Assembly (NCBI GenBank): GCA_916613615.1
Contig: OU744732.1
Coordinates: forward strand, 44,941,227-45,005,226
Direction: 5' to 3'
From: Steromphala cineraria
Lineage: Eukaryota; Mollusca; Gastropoda; Trochida; Trochidae
Length of the DNA: 64,000 nucleotides
The notes under the pieces were generated by a model, which was not told where the DNA came from, searched no databases, and was given only the letters and a program-made list of their open reading frames with translations. The translations under genes were made by a program, and so were the position numbers. The stretch's first letter is position 1. Every line of letters begins with the position of its first letter. Of the stretch, positions 1-12,700 are shown piece by piece.

Positions 1-137
1 ATTTTGCGAAAGTCGGCACAAAAGTTTATCTTTGTCTTGGTATAAAGTAGGGAGTCAAACTTCAAATACAGATTATCTGGCATCAGTGAGGGTCACCCAT
101 CCAGAAAAATTTACCTACCCCGGTATTGATAGTTAAC

Positions 138-378
138 TTAAAGGAACAGTCCTATCAGGATATTTTTTGTGGAAAAAAAATCCAAGAGCACTTCCCTCTT
201 TATACTCATATATGATTATTACATGATTATTTCACACTTAATTTCATGTTTGTTAGTCAGGGTAACATTGTATTTGTTCAAGATGTAACCTCTTGACAAC
301 GAACTGAATACATCACTGCATATTTTAAAATTTTGTTTCCACAAAAAATACCTTGATAGGACTGTCCCTTTAACTAGT
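138..378. mobile_element. MITE-like element with ~36-bp terminal inverted repeats and TTAA ends
   Basis: The left end (TTAAAGGAACAGTCC, near 138) and the right end (GGACTGTCCCTTTAA, ending near 374) are inverted copies. Complementarity continues inward for about 36 bases to the motif TATTTTTTGTGGAAA. The interior is short, AT-rich and non-coding. The outermost bases (TTAA-AGGG-ACAGT) resemble those of the more abundant MITE family elsewhere in this window, so the two may share a mobilising enzyme. A TTAA target duplication is the hallmark of piggyBac-type transposition, but here TTAA could also belong to the repeat itself. Confidence 0.6.
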
Positions 379-3100
379 AGAAGTAAAAACTATTCGCAGT
401 ACCAAACTATCACCAGATCTTTATAATTGGACATTGTATCCAAATACCTTTTATAAATGTCAGTTTTCCTGAGTATTCAGAGAGAAATCCCTTTTTCTTT
501 ATTTTGCAAATATAGATGATTATACAGTCATCTTAAGATGGACAATTTTGCTTGCAAACCTCAAGTACATGAAATTGACACTGATAATTTCCTTATAAAA
601 TCTGCCAATCCTTAAGACAATCCTGAATCTAAGTTATGTGCAAAGGACTTGAGCAATGATGTCATAATCATGACCTCGTAATTGCGTTTCCTTTAAATGT
701 GATACGACTGTCTCATTTTCTCCCGGGAACAGTCAGCGATGGTTTGGTGACTGTCGATGACGAAACCAACCAACTAATTAACGAAAAGACTCTTCAAGCA
801 ACTTCCTGTTGGATGTGGTTTAGAAGATAAGGAGTTGTTTCCCTTTGTAAAGTAGAAGGGGATATCCTATCTTTTTAGTAGTCACGATGTCAGCTTCATC
901 GTAAGATAGTTGAATGTCGTTTGTCTTCAAACTTTCACTAGGTTTAGGTACTCAGAGAAGAAGATATGTTTATAACATAAACTTTTGGGGTTTTTTTGGT
1001 ACAAATACCCTGAGCAAAGACATTGGGTCTTATTGAATTAGTTACCGTAATTGCGCTACCAATTCGACCCTCAAATATTTTCAGAAAATGTGTGTGGTCT
1101 AACTATTCGTCATCGCTCGCCAATGATCTAAATCTAAGATATAATGAAAACATGTTAATTCTGTGTAATTTTGGTAATTTTGTGTAATTCGTAAATGGCT
1201 AACTACAGGATGGGTTACTAACATAATAGAACAGTTTGTCACAATTACATAAAGTTAAGCAATAGTGAACATGGTTAACCATTGGATGGGCTCCCTTCTT
1301 CATTAGGTCGTCTTTTGGATTAAGATTATTTGCTAGATATAGATTCATGGAATGTTGAAAGAACACTTCATTAATAATATGATTTGCCAAATATTGATTT
1401 ATAATAACTTCTGTTTGATGGGTTATACTAACTCAATAGCAAAATATTACAAATATTTATTATAATAAATCATCATCTTTTTAAATTATACCAATGACAT
1501 TCAATCCCCAAAGAAAATCAATTTTTATTATATCTTCCTAAACAGGAGACAATCTTAATGAATAAAAGAAAGTTCAAGGATGCCCTTCTCGTTAAATACC
1601 AAAAGTCTTGGAGGAATTCCTCTTGGAACCACAGTTCTCTAAGACGATCACTTACAAGTAAATTGAGCCCCAACTTGATATCGCATCGCAATCAACTGAT
1701 GCGAATTGAAGCAATATCTAATTGGTTTCACAGCAGATGATACTGAAAGGAACACCAGTTAGGGATTCGCGGATGGCGGTCCAACTAGTGACAACCTCCG
1801 ATTTAGCTTTGCCGTGTGCCCAACATCTCTATTTATACTGTCATTCACATGTCAAAGATTCGCTATCAAACGGGGGTCTTCGTATCTTTCTGTCAAACGC
1901 AGACCCGATCTTAACTTGCCTGTCAGTGGCACACATACAATTTGTATAACTTTGTATTACTTTGTCGCTCTCCAGGCTGATTTGTGACGCTTCAGTCTCC
2001 GCGATTCGCTCACTTGAGATCACATCCCCTAATGATATTTCATTAAAGCTTCAATATCATCTTGGCCAAAAGTGCCGCTGACCTGTGATGCTGCGGTCAA
2101 TTATCTCCGGACAAACATTTGTGTCTTCATTGTTAGGCCTGTGTGCTGGTATTAACGTTCACTTTAATTAATCCTGATATTAATTCATGTCTTCACTTGA
2201 CTTTCTGACTTTATAATTCTTCTGACTGCAACACAGATATTGTGACTGAGAGGTTTTTCTTTATTTTCGCATACATAAGGAAATTATTTTTTTTTCTTTT
2301 CATTGTTTATCTTTTACTGCTGCTAATAACTGTAATTTTGCATAAGAGACATTTATCAAAAAATCAATCACTTTTTCTTTTTCACAAATTTAAAAGCTTG
2401 TTTGTATATTTTGAATAGCATACTGTTGAGTAACTTAAAATTACATTTAAAATATCACATTTTCAATTGTTTTGATATATCATCTGTATAATTTTCTCTA
2501 CTATTTTGACTACTGTAATAAAAACTGGTTGTATACTCCCTAAGATGTTGAAAATGAATTTAAATGAACTCAAAAAGGTAAAAAAAATGATAAGATAACG
2601 ACCAGCCTAAGCAAATATGATTATAGTGATATAAGAATATATTATTATTTCAATCAAAACTTTAACATTTCTTGCAAACTTATTTCTGATAATGCCACAT
2701 TTTTTAGTATAAAATGAGGATGGGGCGGCCATGATTAAGTCGTTTACAGTAATCTTTTACAGAGATGTGGGGCCCTTTGACTTCACATACAACAGCTTTC
2801 CAAAGGATCAATTAAATTGATTCTTGACTTCAGAATAACTGATCCTATAGCTATATTCATATCTGCTTTGGAGATGCTATTATCTTCACAACTTATTTCT
2901 GGAAAAATCAATAGAAGGTAGTGTCACAGACCTTCTCTAATGAATATGCCACGTAGATACATGATTTTCTCATGAAGGCAAAATGATCCTTAGGAAGATA
3001 CAAATAAATCTGGTAACATCTTTAGATTACTAAAAATTAATCCAACATTTGAGTTCATAAAAGTTTCATTTGATGAACTTCGAATAAATATCTTAGAACA

Positions 3101-3536
3101 AAAAGGAGAAGAATAGGAAGAAGACGAAGAAAAAAAAGAAAAATACCGAGAAAGAAGAAGAGCAAGAGGAAGAAGACAAAAGAAGAAAGAAGAAGAATTA
3201 AAAAGAAAGAAGAAAGAATAAAGAAGAAGAAGAAGAAGAAGAAAGAAGAAAGAAGAAGAAAGAAGAAAGAAGAAGAAGAAAGAAGAAAGAAGAAAGAAGA
3301 AGAAGAAAGAAGAAGAAAGAAGAAAGAAGAAGAAAGAAGAAAGAAGAAGAAGAAAGAAGAAAGAAGAAAGAAGAAAGAAGAAGAAAGAATAAAGAAGAAG
3401 AAAGAAGAAGAAGAAAGAAGAAAGAAGAAAGAAGAAGAAGAAGAAGAAGAAAGAAGAAAGAAGAAGAAAGAAGAAAGAAGAAGAAGAAAGAAGAAAGAAG
3501 AAAGAAGAAGAAGAAAGAAGAAAGAAGAAAGAAGAA
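3101..3536 (+). repeat. GAA/GAAA polypurine microsatellite (~435 bp)
   Basis: This is an almost uninterrupted purine strand built of irregularly mixed GAA and GAAA units, with only rare T or C. Long purine-pyrimidine mirror tracts of this kind can form triplex DNA and expand, as the intronic GAA repeat of human frataxin does. Here it lies in the presumed intron 1 of PRDM3/16. Confidence 0.95.
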
Positions 3537-3640
3537 TTTATTTTATATAAAGGCCATAAGACCCATCATACAAATATAAATATATATCTAAGTATCAGTG
3601 TCAGCTTTTGATAGACATGAATATTCCAGAACATACATAA

Positions 3641-3855
3641 ATGTGAATCTATAACAGAAATCTTTTATCCAAATATGACAGATTTCACATTATAGTAACT
3701 TCGAACATATCAATTATGACAGAAAGGTTTATTCACAAACTGAAAGAATTCACAACATAGTAACTTCAAACATATCAATTATTGTGAATCCATGACAGAA
3801 AGGTTTATTCACAAACTGACAGAATTCACATTATATTAACTGCAAACATATTTGA
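3641..3855 (+). repeat. Imperfect tandem repeat, ~65-75 bp unit, about 3 copies
   Basis: Three successive copies share phrases such as GACAGAAAGGTTTATTCACAA and ATTCACA...TAGTAACTTC.AACATAT. Copies differ by small indels. Nothing suggests coding. Confidence 0.7.
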
Positions 3856-3999
3856 ATCAACATATTTCTTGGTTAATGCCGAATGACATGTCACTATTTG
3901 ATAATTTCACGTGTCAAATACTTACAACATATCGATATATTATCATATACTTGACGACATGACGAAATGCACTCCACTAGCGCTAAAGAGAGGCAATTA

Positions 4000-4270
4000 A
4001 GTAGTAACGAGCCATTTAACGAGTTCATGCTCTTGAGCTCTAATTAACAGCATTAGTCATAACCCGGCATCGCTTGATTCTGCAAATTGATAAGCATTTA
4101 TCAGGGCCCTACTTCCGATGGCCTGATTTGTCAAATGTCTCATGGAAACATAAAATGATAACATCTTGTCAACCCCAAGATCTTCAAGAGCTGATAATTA
4201 AGGCTGACATTGACAACTTTGCAGCATCGTAATTAGTGGTAATTAACTTGTGGTATTCATATGCTTAGAG
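4000..4270. promoter_or_regulatory. Candidate homeodomain-site-rich noncoding element
   Basis: This patch has higher complexity than its AT-rich flanks. It contains several TAATTA or close forms (about 4035, 4192, 4231, 4242), the core bound by many homeodomain proteins, together with GATAA-like sites. It carries no ORF. It is a plausible intronic enhancer of a developmental gene, unproven. Confidence 0.25.
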
Positions 4271-7200
4271 TGGACAATATTGTGAGGATAAAGGATAATT
4301 GCAGATAATTTTTATTGGGCTTTGATTGGAATAACAAATGAGAAAGCAAAGAAAAGAAATGTCTTTTGTTGAATGTTAAATTGTAGGGGAAAATTTAGAA
4401 TAAAATGTAACAACTTGACAAATTAAATGTAAAAAACACATGTATGAAAATGACATTTATATGTTTTTGAATTCTTAAAAGGTCTGTCAATGAATTACAT
4501 TAAACATACTTTGTGACATGATTTAAACTGATCCAGGTAAAAATATATAAGAAATATTTGGGCTTAAATTTAGTAGGTTATTTCTGAGACTTCAGTTCTT
4601 TTGTAATCTGAAGAATTTTTTAATGTTCTGATAAATCAATTTGAATTCATTATTCATCCCCAAAAATAACATATTTTAAAAAGATTTATTAAAAACAAAC
4701 AATTCTTCAAAACACAAATATTGTATGAACACAGTCTTGTTATGCAAAGTTTTTAAAAAGAAAATGTCCAGTTGACAAAAAAGAGCAATGGTGATAAAAC
4801 AAAAACCCTGCTTTAGCATTATCTTGTCTTGCATAAAAAATTAAATGATTTTTGAATCATTGGTAAAATCAATAATTTGATTAATCAAACTTGTTCAAAA
4901 ATTGCAAAAAAAATCAAAAGAAGATTACATATCAGGCACATAAAACTATTTATTCAACCTAATATATCTTAAATCATCAAAATCTGACATACCTTCTTGT
5001 ATTACGGTCATGATAATCATTCATATTCTTAATGCATTATTTCAAACCAAAACCTGTGAGAAAATATTAGTACCATTGTCAAATGCATGACGGTATCTCT
5101 TTTTCATTTTGACAGCGCCAACTTATCAATTCTTTTCTATTTCATTTGCAATATCCATCTCTTTCTAGTGACACGAGTACAATAAGTTCGAAACACAACC
5201 CACAAGGGTTCGCTCATTAAACAAAGTTAGATATTTAATTGCCCTGTGCGTAAACATGATTTTAAGTATTTTCTATTCATTGACCACAACGGAGACCTGA
5301 GGGTAAAAACGACCCACGTGAGTTGTCGGAAGCAAAATTTGCCTCATTATCAAATATCAGGTGACACCGTCAGGAACGTTCTCCGTCAATATTTTCCTTT
5401 CTCGTTGAAACATTAGGCAGTTATTTGCCAGTTCAAAAACTTGTGCAAATCTTGTTACAATCGAGAGATGTTTGCAGCCGTAGGGAAGGCGTTTAGGACC
5501 TTAGGTACTTACATAGTCCTAATCTCTATACAATAGATTTTATGGTCAAACGAACTAGAGAAATTTGTTCAGAGGTAATGATGCGGAACAAAACACCTGT
5601 CTTATATCAATGTGAGAGAATTTATTTGAAGAAATGCTCTGCCTATACTTTGGATAGAGAGAGAATTTGTTTATTTCTGTCTCATCTTAAACATTCAAAA
5701 AACTTTGCACATATATATAAATATATACATAAAAAGATGTAAAAGCGATGTAGAGAAATTAGAAATTATATATCAAAATCAATCTTTTTTTGAATACAGT
5801 TAACACAGATGATGATGATCGTTTCAAATTTCCATATTTTAGTATCTTTCATATAAATTTTTCATCTTGTAATTTAGTGGGTGACAGTTTTGATTGTAAT
5901 TTTATACATAAGTCATCTAAAATTTCTAAATCATTTAATGTTTTTCATTTGTATTTCATAATTTTTTACCCATAGCACACTATCAAAGCTATCCAAGGAT
6001 AACAAACGATAGAAAAAACAATTAAAAAGAATGATAATCAACAATATTTTACTGTTTATACCCTTTCTATATCAACATACTTTATCATTAATTAAAAGTT
6101 TGAAAATTTTCAACATGCTTTCCATTAATATAATTGAAAATCTAATTTAATAAATAACTGTACCCCATATATATTGATGAGCTCTTTGAAAGCATTTTTG
6201 AATAACCTGTCATGATAACCAACTTAAACATCTTAAACTGTTTGAATGACTGTAAAATGTCATTTGACATCACCAAAGTACAAACCATCTATAATGTTCA
6301 TCAATTGATTTGATAATGCAAACATCACTTCCTTATCTTCCAGAACATATCTACAAACCTCCTTATCAAATACAAGGCTGAATTCAAGAAATGGCCCCAT
6401 AATATCCATAATGCACTCTTTAATGTCAATAACTATGATAATGATTGACATCAGATGTCTCTTTCAGTCACATGTGACACTGCTATAGACTAGAATATAG
6501 ACTAGTCCATATCCTTCTATAGCAAGTAACATCTTGGCTTATTGATCTAATAGATAGATTTCTTAAGTCCCTTTCTTTTTCTATGAGTACAATGTACTTA
6601 GATCTTATTCATGTCTTTCAGTAACTTACCATTATTTATCATATTTATCTTGCTAGGGTAAAATATTGAGATGTTCATTAAGGTTATAGATTTCTTTGGT
6701 CCATATAACTTCTTCAACAAACACAATATAATTGATTGTTAAAGGTTTTTCTGAATAAACTTCTTCTTTTAAGATTATGATTAACTGAGATCTTGTCATT
6801 TACCATATAATATTTATCTTGCAAGAATGACATTTTTCCATTTTTTTCATATCTTTAATGAACTTCTTCAGCTATTAACTGAGTACAGAGATTTTAAAAG
6901 TAATTATCATTTTTATTCATCATATTTATCATATCAAAGTTAATGATATGATGCTTTTATACCATTTAAGGTTTTCTTGTTTCTATATAATCTTAATAGT
7001 CTTGTTTCTATATATCTTAAATGCATAGATGTTCTTAGATCTTATTCATTTAGATATCACTTATGGTATTTTTCTTATGTTATAATATTCATCATATTAT
7101 CATAAATTTTCTTCTGAATTAACTTTCTTCTTCAACCCATACAACTTGACAAACTTCCATTTTGATTATTTCTTTTGGTAATTTATCACTTATATCATCA

Positions 7201-10200
7201 TAAGATATCTACTTAAAAAGAATGACATATTCACAGTATTTTCTGTTTTAAAGTTTATGAATAAATGTGATTGAAACATGATTTTTACACAGTGCAGTTG
7301 AAACATGTAATTACTAATTATGAGGGTGATATTTTGGTTGCAAAATATAATAAGAAATTGACAAGGAATAACTAATCACTCAAAACATTTAGAAATGAAA
7401 CTATTCATCAGCAAAAGTATGATAAGTTCTTTATCATTGGTATTTGTAAAAATGTGAAAATTCTTTTAATTTTCCATATGTCCTATCATTTTTCTGTTAA
7501 GTTATAAAACTTTTTGTTTTTCTAATAATGTATAAACAATAATTGCAACCAATAGCCTATAGTTTCCTCTACTTTCGAATGTAAATTGTTGAAACTATAC
7601 TTGGTTTAAACATATTTTTATTCATGGAAATGAATTTGGTTTGGTATACAAGCAAAGCTTTGCTTTTCTGAATACCTCACCAAAACTATACCTAAACATA
7701 AATGTATATTATTTGCATGTTATAGTAAAGGCAAATCATGAATTTCTTGAAGTATGGATTACCTTTATAAGTGTCATACAATATGAATTAAGATGATTTA
7801 CTAAAAATTGAAAAATAGTGAATGTTGTTCATAGAATACAATGCTCGAGATACTTCTATCATTAACCGTAGTATCTTCACCAAAATGATGAACTCTTACT
7901 TATAAATTAGACTTCTTAATGCTTTCAAAAGAATTTTTTTTGTTATATTTTTTTAAATTTGAAATAATACTGGTTAAGATAATCATATGGAACCAAAAAT
8001 GTTCCTTATTTCAAAGGTAATGTTCTTATTCAAATACTTATCGTTGTTGTTTAGATACATTCAATGTGAATTATTTAGTTATAAAAAACAACATCCATAC
8101 CTTAACTTCATAAATTATTTCCATATTTGATATTGAATATTATATTCTAAACTTAAATTCAGTTCTTGAAAGATATGATTATTTTTACACATTACAAATT
8201 AGCCATAATGAGCATCATATCCAGATTTGCTTTAAAGATGATTTGTTCTATAAAATTATTATTTGATACTTTTAGACTAGTAACATTACTTGCCTATATA
8301 ACTTGCTTATGCATCCTACATGTAAGTTGTAACCCAAATGCATAATGCATGTAAGAAAATGAAATACCTTCATCAGATCTTTCTAATGATTCCTAATCTA
8401 CAACATTTATACAATTTACTAAATCAAACTCTCAACTAAATCGTGTCCTAACGACATTTTAATCTTTTACTTTGAAGGGTTAAAAGATCAAATTATCATC
8501 ATTTAGAAGTAAATGACATGAACACCTTGTTACTTGAGTATGTATTTCTTTCATCTGTAACAATATATTTTCTCTGACTATCTTAAGTATCCAGTGATTT
8601 CTATTTATCCAAGGTTTTACCCAACATTTATATTTTTGTGCATTTATATGCAAACATGGATTATTGTATTTTGGGTGTCACATAGGACTATGTTGGCCTG
8701 ATTTTTCATATTTTATATAAAATGATTTTGTGCCTACAATTTGTTTAATCTGACCCTATATATACATGTACTACTTGTAAAAGGATGTGACAGAGAAATA
8801 TAACGATTTTCATTTATATAATGGTCAAAACTTTGGTATTGTTCTCGTCTTTCTAATTGGTTACATATGAACACTCATGTAACATATAAAATGTTTGTAA
8901 ATGTAACATTTTACAAGCATCATCATTTTTAAGCTTTTATAATGCTTAAGAAAACACTAAATTACAATTATACCTTAAATGTTCCTAATTCATCTAATAC
9001 ACATTCTATAATTAACGACTTTTAAAAATTCTATTTTTTGGTCTGTGCTATTAGTTAACTTTGCAATCAATAACCTGAATTTCTTTCTACATTTACCTTT
9101 AATATAACTTTTTTATGACAAATTGATTGATTCAAATGTATCAATTAGTGATTATGTTATATGAATCAAATTATAATTCAATACTATTGATACACAGATA
9201 TCACTCAAAATTACATTACAATGTTACATAATTCAATGTTAATGCAATCATATTATTACATGAACAAAATTGTAAAAAATATCCAAAACAAGGATTATAA
9301 ATCGATATGGTTCCAAAATTAATTCACTCTAATGATAAGTCAATATTGAAAGATTTGCTTAATACATAATCTCATGTCTCCCACTTTAGGTGTTATAAAG
9401 GGGTAGTAATGAATTCCCTCAGTATTGTGGAGGAATTCTTAATCCAATCCCCAATCATGAACACATTGATTAGTATTGTTACCTTGTCAATCTCAACAAT
9501 AGACTCCTGGATCAATGCAAGATTAAGGAGCAAGGTCTTTTCACTTGCCATGGGAAAGATTGTTGTTTAAAAATGGTATCCAAAACATTAAGGGGTCTTA
9601 AGTAAGGACTTATAATATTACGAGGGACATTGTTTAACATTTTTAATGTATTTTTGACTTTACAGTATGAGTTATGTTTATTAATTATTTTTTTTTGAAA
9701 TAAGTGTTTTCAATTTATATATGTTTAGAAAAAGGTATATATAAAAAATATATAGCAGTTAAGGGGAACATTTTAAATAAAGTATTCATTTTGGAATTAT
9801 CTTGAGTTTTTTCAAAACTGATGATCTGAAGATGTATATTTGTGATAATTCTTGATATATGTTATAAATAAAATCTTATCACCTACACCTATTTCCTCCA
9901 ATTTATGTTAGATAAAAATAAAGATTAAGATTAATGCCTTAACCTGGCAATTAATACCTTTAAATCTTTATATTTTATATTTAAATGGTTTTATTTCTTT
10001 ACAATGGTAGAGTTAATGCTTAAACAATGGCAAAGAGATGATTTTAATAACATTGTTTCCTTAATCTGATTACAAATGACCATAAGTGTAAAACCTTTTA
10101 TCTCAAATCCATTTATGTTGTAATTAATCTCATATTGATTAAATCTCCTCTAATGTAATACCCCTTTTAGACAATTAGAGTCAATGGTCCTAATTATTGA

Positions 10201-10513
10201 ACATTTAACAATGTGAAATAAAAAAAGCTTGAATATATAGGTAAGTCCCAACATTCTTCATGAAGGAAATTTTAAAATATATTTTGAAAACTATTGTTTT
10301 TGAAGAATATCAACTAATTATTAAAAACATGTTCAAATTTTAAAATTAAGAAGAATATAGATAAAGGCTTTTAATGTTGAAAACCAAGCTACACATTTTA
10401 TTCCAATTATATCAAAATTAAGAATTAAATGTTTTAAATTTAAATATAACATTTAAAAAAATGATAACATCTCATTTTATTTTTGGCCAATAATGAAAGA
10501 CCTTATTTATAAC

Positions 10514-10585
10514 CAGGTTATGACTCCAATCAATTGCTTTGATAAGACAGGTGATTCCTAATTACCACAGGTAAATTGACACCTG
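10514..10585. promoter_or_regulatory. Cluster of four CAGGT/ACCTG sites
   Basis: Four CAGGT or ACCTG pentamers fall in 72 bases (about 10514, 10548, 10568, 10581), including CAGGTG and CACCTG forms. Snail/ZEB-type zinc-finger and some bHLH repressors bind such sites. They lie less than 1 kb inside the presumed intron 1. A chance cluster cannot be excluded. Confidence 0.25.
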
Positions 10586-11311
10586 GTGATAAACTGTCTT
10601 CCCCAAGATCTGTCTTGTAATAAACCAGTTCTATCACCAATAGGATACTTTGTTTACAGACTTCGTGAAGGATAAAACCCCATATGTCACCAATATTGTC
10701 TTGGGCAGCTAGAGATTCTATCAAATTGATAAGAAAATCGTTAAGCACACGATCGCGTCAAATAACCAAGGAATTGGTAATGTAGCCATATAAAATAGCA
10801 TATTTTACAAAAACAATTTTGATATGTGGCTTATACCTCATCTTTATTGGCATAATAATTAAAACAATATGATAATTGTATGTATATTTAGCAAAAATGC
10901 ATAAATAAGGTAGGTTATGAATATTTACAACCCAATAATGAAGGAACTGCGCTACAAGATTTCGTGGCAACCACCTTACAAAATCCGCCCCTTCCAGCAA
11001 AACACGCGAGTGCCGTTCCAATCGGAAATACTTTGGTAATGAATAAACAAATTGTATGTAAGTAGTTTAATATCGTAACGGAATGGGACCGGGGGTATGG
11101 AATATATGGGGGACTGTCAACATAGAATATTGGGCTGCGGCAGTTGAGGAATCATTTCCATGCAGTTCAGTGCAACCGAATTGAACCGAGCGAATCAAAT
11201 GTCAATTTCAGCTGATGGGATATCATTCTCGTGGAAATGTTGACAGCAATTAACATCGAGCATGACAATCACGGAAAAGTTGTATTTGTGACAAATTGCG
11301 TAATGACTTAC

Positions 11312-11348
11312 CATTTGGAAGTCTTCTGGCTTTCGATTTGGATCTCAT
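11312..11348 (-). CDS. PRDM16: First coding exon of a PRDM3/PRDM16 (MDS1-EVI1/MECOM-type) transcription factor; remainder lies left of the window
   Basis: On the minus strand the ATG at 11348 opens 12 codons reading MRSKSKARRLPN plus one base of the next codon. This is followed at 11311 by a consensus donor, GTAAGT, giving a phase-1 intron. The long forms of vertebrate PRDM3 (MECOM) and PRDM16 begin MRSKGRARKLA and MRSKARARKLA, and that N-terminus sits on a tiny first coding exon before a very long intron. Position by position, M, R, S, K, A, R and L are shared, with K/R swaps elsewhere. Family members are nuclear PR-domain zinc-finger proteins that act as histone-methylation-linked developmental regulators; invertebrates usually have one gene for both paralogues. 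The PR domain and zinc fingers are not in this window and must lie beyond coordinate 1. The main doubt is that only 12 residues are available. The first in-frame ATG after the upstream ORF is used as the start. Confidence 0.68.
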
Positions 11349-11350
11349 GT

Positions 11351-11392
11351 TCAACAGCGTTGATAGAATGTAGTTGGCAAATGATAAGCCAT
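11351..11392 (-). other. Short upstream ORF ending 2 nt before the PRDM3/16 start codon
   Basis: An ATG at 11392 (minus) opens 13 codons and stops with TGA at 11353-11351, two bases before the main ATG at 11348. The same frame is open back to another ATG at about 11440, so transcripts starting further upstream would carry a 30-codon version. If the first exon is transcribed from above 11392, this uORF would be expected to reduce initiation at the main ATG, or to make it depend on termination-coupled reinitiation. That role is an inference. The positions and the frame are direct observations. Confidence 0.4.
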
Positions 11393-11434
11393 AGATGACA
11401 GGACAAAAACACGCACCAACGCCGTAACACCTGA

Positions 11435-11444
11435 GCGCATGCGC
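11435..11444. promoter_or_regulatory. NRF1-like palindrome GCGCATGCGC
   Basis: This is a perfect ten-base palindrome inside the CpG-bearing upstream region of the PRDM3/16 exon. NRF1 recognises this core in promoters across animals. One other such site in the window, TGCGCATGCGCA, lies at 18821-18832. Confidence 0.4.
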
Positions 11445-12700
11445 AGAAGCAAAAGACACAACGTTGATTCTTCTAAAAAAGTTTTAAAAGAAATTAGCGT
11501 TCGGCGATGGGGATAGAGAGAATTGTGAGGTCGCGTGCACACCCTCCCGTTTGAAACCCCCCTCGCTGCCCATAACAAAGGGGAGTGAGTTCGGGGGGTT
11601 GACAGCTACGCTAGGGGACCGTATTTGAAAGATGTGACTGTATTTCTATGGATTCTCACATGAAGTTTTATGCTTTTAATTTGATTATATGAAATGATCG
11701 CACAAGGCCATTGTTGCATATCAGAAAAAAGGTGTCTGTGATTTAAACGTTATAGAGAAGTGAGATCTGTATTTTATGTCTGCGAGAGAGATCGCTTTGT
11801 AAACAAGAGGCTGTTGCATTGCCCGGCGATACCACCTGCTTTAGCCAGACAAAAGGCAGGATCGTTCGATCAGAAAATTCTTTCGCGTTTTCCGTGTAAA
11901 TAAACTTGTCTGCTAAATATTTGGTGACACCTTCAAACCATTGACTTAATAAACTTAAATTGTATGCATTGAGTTAAGACACTTCGCTACGGCGTTTAAC
12001 AGAAATACTTTTGGTCTTCCGCGCCTCGCATATTAATTAGTGCGTTAACGTGGCTGTAATGAGTTTTCGATATTCTTTGTCAGTGTATTGGCTATAACTG
12101 GTCGATTTCTAGCTACACGTTTGAATAGGAGGAATAGACGGGGACTCGAAGCGATGCTCGCATGCAGATATCAATATTCAAAGATATCATCGCTTCTACA
12201 TAACCCGCTACTTAACAACCACCCCTGATTTGATGAATTTTTAATGATCGTTTGAAATTCTAAAGCTTTTAATGCGTGCTGCACTTCTCGCGTTGACGGA
12301 CGCTTCAAAACGACCCCTCTCTTTGCGAGGCGTGATTGTTAGGCCGAGTGCTTTTCATGTTTGGAATATGATTAAATCATTTCAGTTAAATTGATAATTA
12401 AAATGATTAAAATTACAATGTGTAATTACAAGAGGGCATTTCGGCAGAATAAAATATGCAACAAGTCGAAGTCCGTGAATTAGCCGAGTGATAGAGAGGA
12501 AATCTGAGTCACATTTTGGCGAAAATGTTTCCTTATTTAATACAATGGCATTTGATGACAACCAACGCTGAATACATTTTAGTGCCAGTTTAAGACACTT
12601 GAAGATTGCCTCCCTATTAGTTTTCTATCACTGTCAAATATGATGCGCATTTAGGATCAAGATGAGTGTCAAATAAACGCCTTTTGATTCGAGATCTAAG

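Larger units (their letters stand above)
1..11311 (-). other. Presumed intron 1 of the PRDM3/16 gene (3' part not reached)
   Basis: Sequence downstream (minus strand) of the GTAAGT donor at 11311 continues to the left edge with no convincing coding exon on either strand. It is AT-rich. It carries a MITE-like element (138-375), a purine microsatellite (about 3101-3536), a short imperfect tandem repeat (3641-3855) and patches of higher complexity that look regulatory (about 1700-2200, 4000-4270, 5270-5500, 9360-9560, 10500-10760). Between roughly 5.5 and 9.3 kb I see nothing but AT-rich low-complexity DNA, with a loosely recurring AGATCTTATTCAT-like phrase at about 6600 and 7036. Intron status rests on the exon call. 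Confidence 0.5.
11349..12700 (-). promoter_or_regulatory. Putative 5'UTR and promoter-proximal region of PRDM3/16
   Basis: This stretch upstream of the first coding exon has more CpG and higher complexity than its surroundings. It includes a perfect GCGCATGCGC palindrome at 11435-11444, 87 bases above the ATG, of the type bound by NRF1 at many animal promoters. No TATA box is obvious. The CpG-bearing character extends to about 12.4 kb (for example around 11530, 12010 and 12140-12300). A transcription start cannot be placed from sequence alone. Confidence 0.4.
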
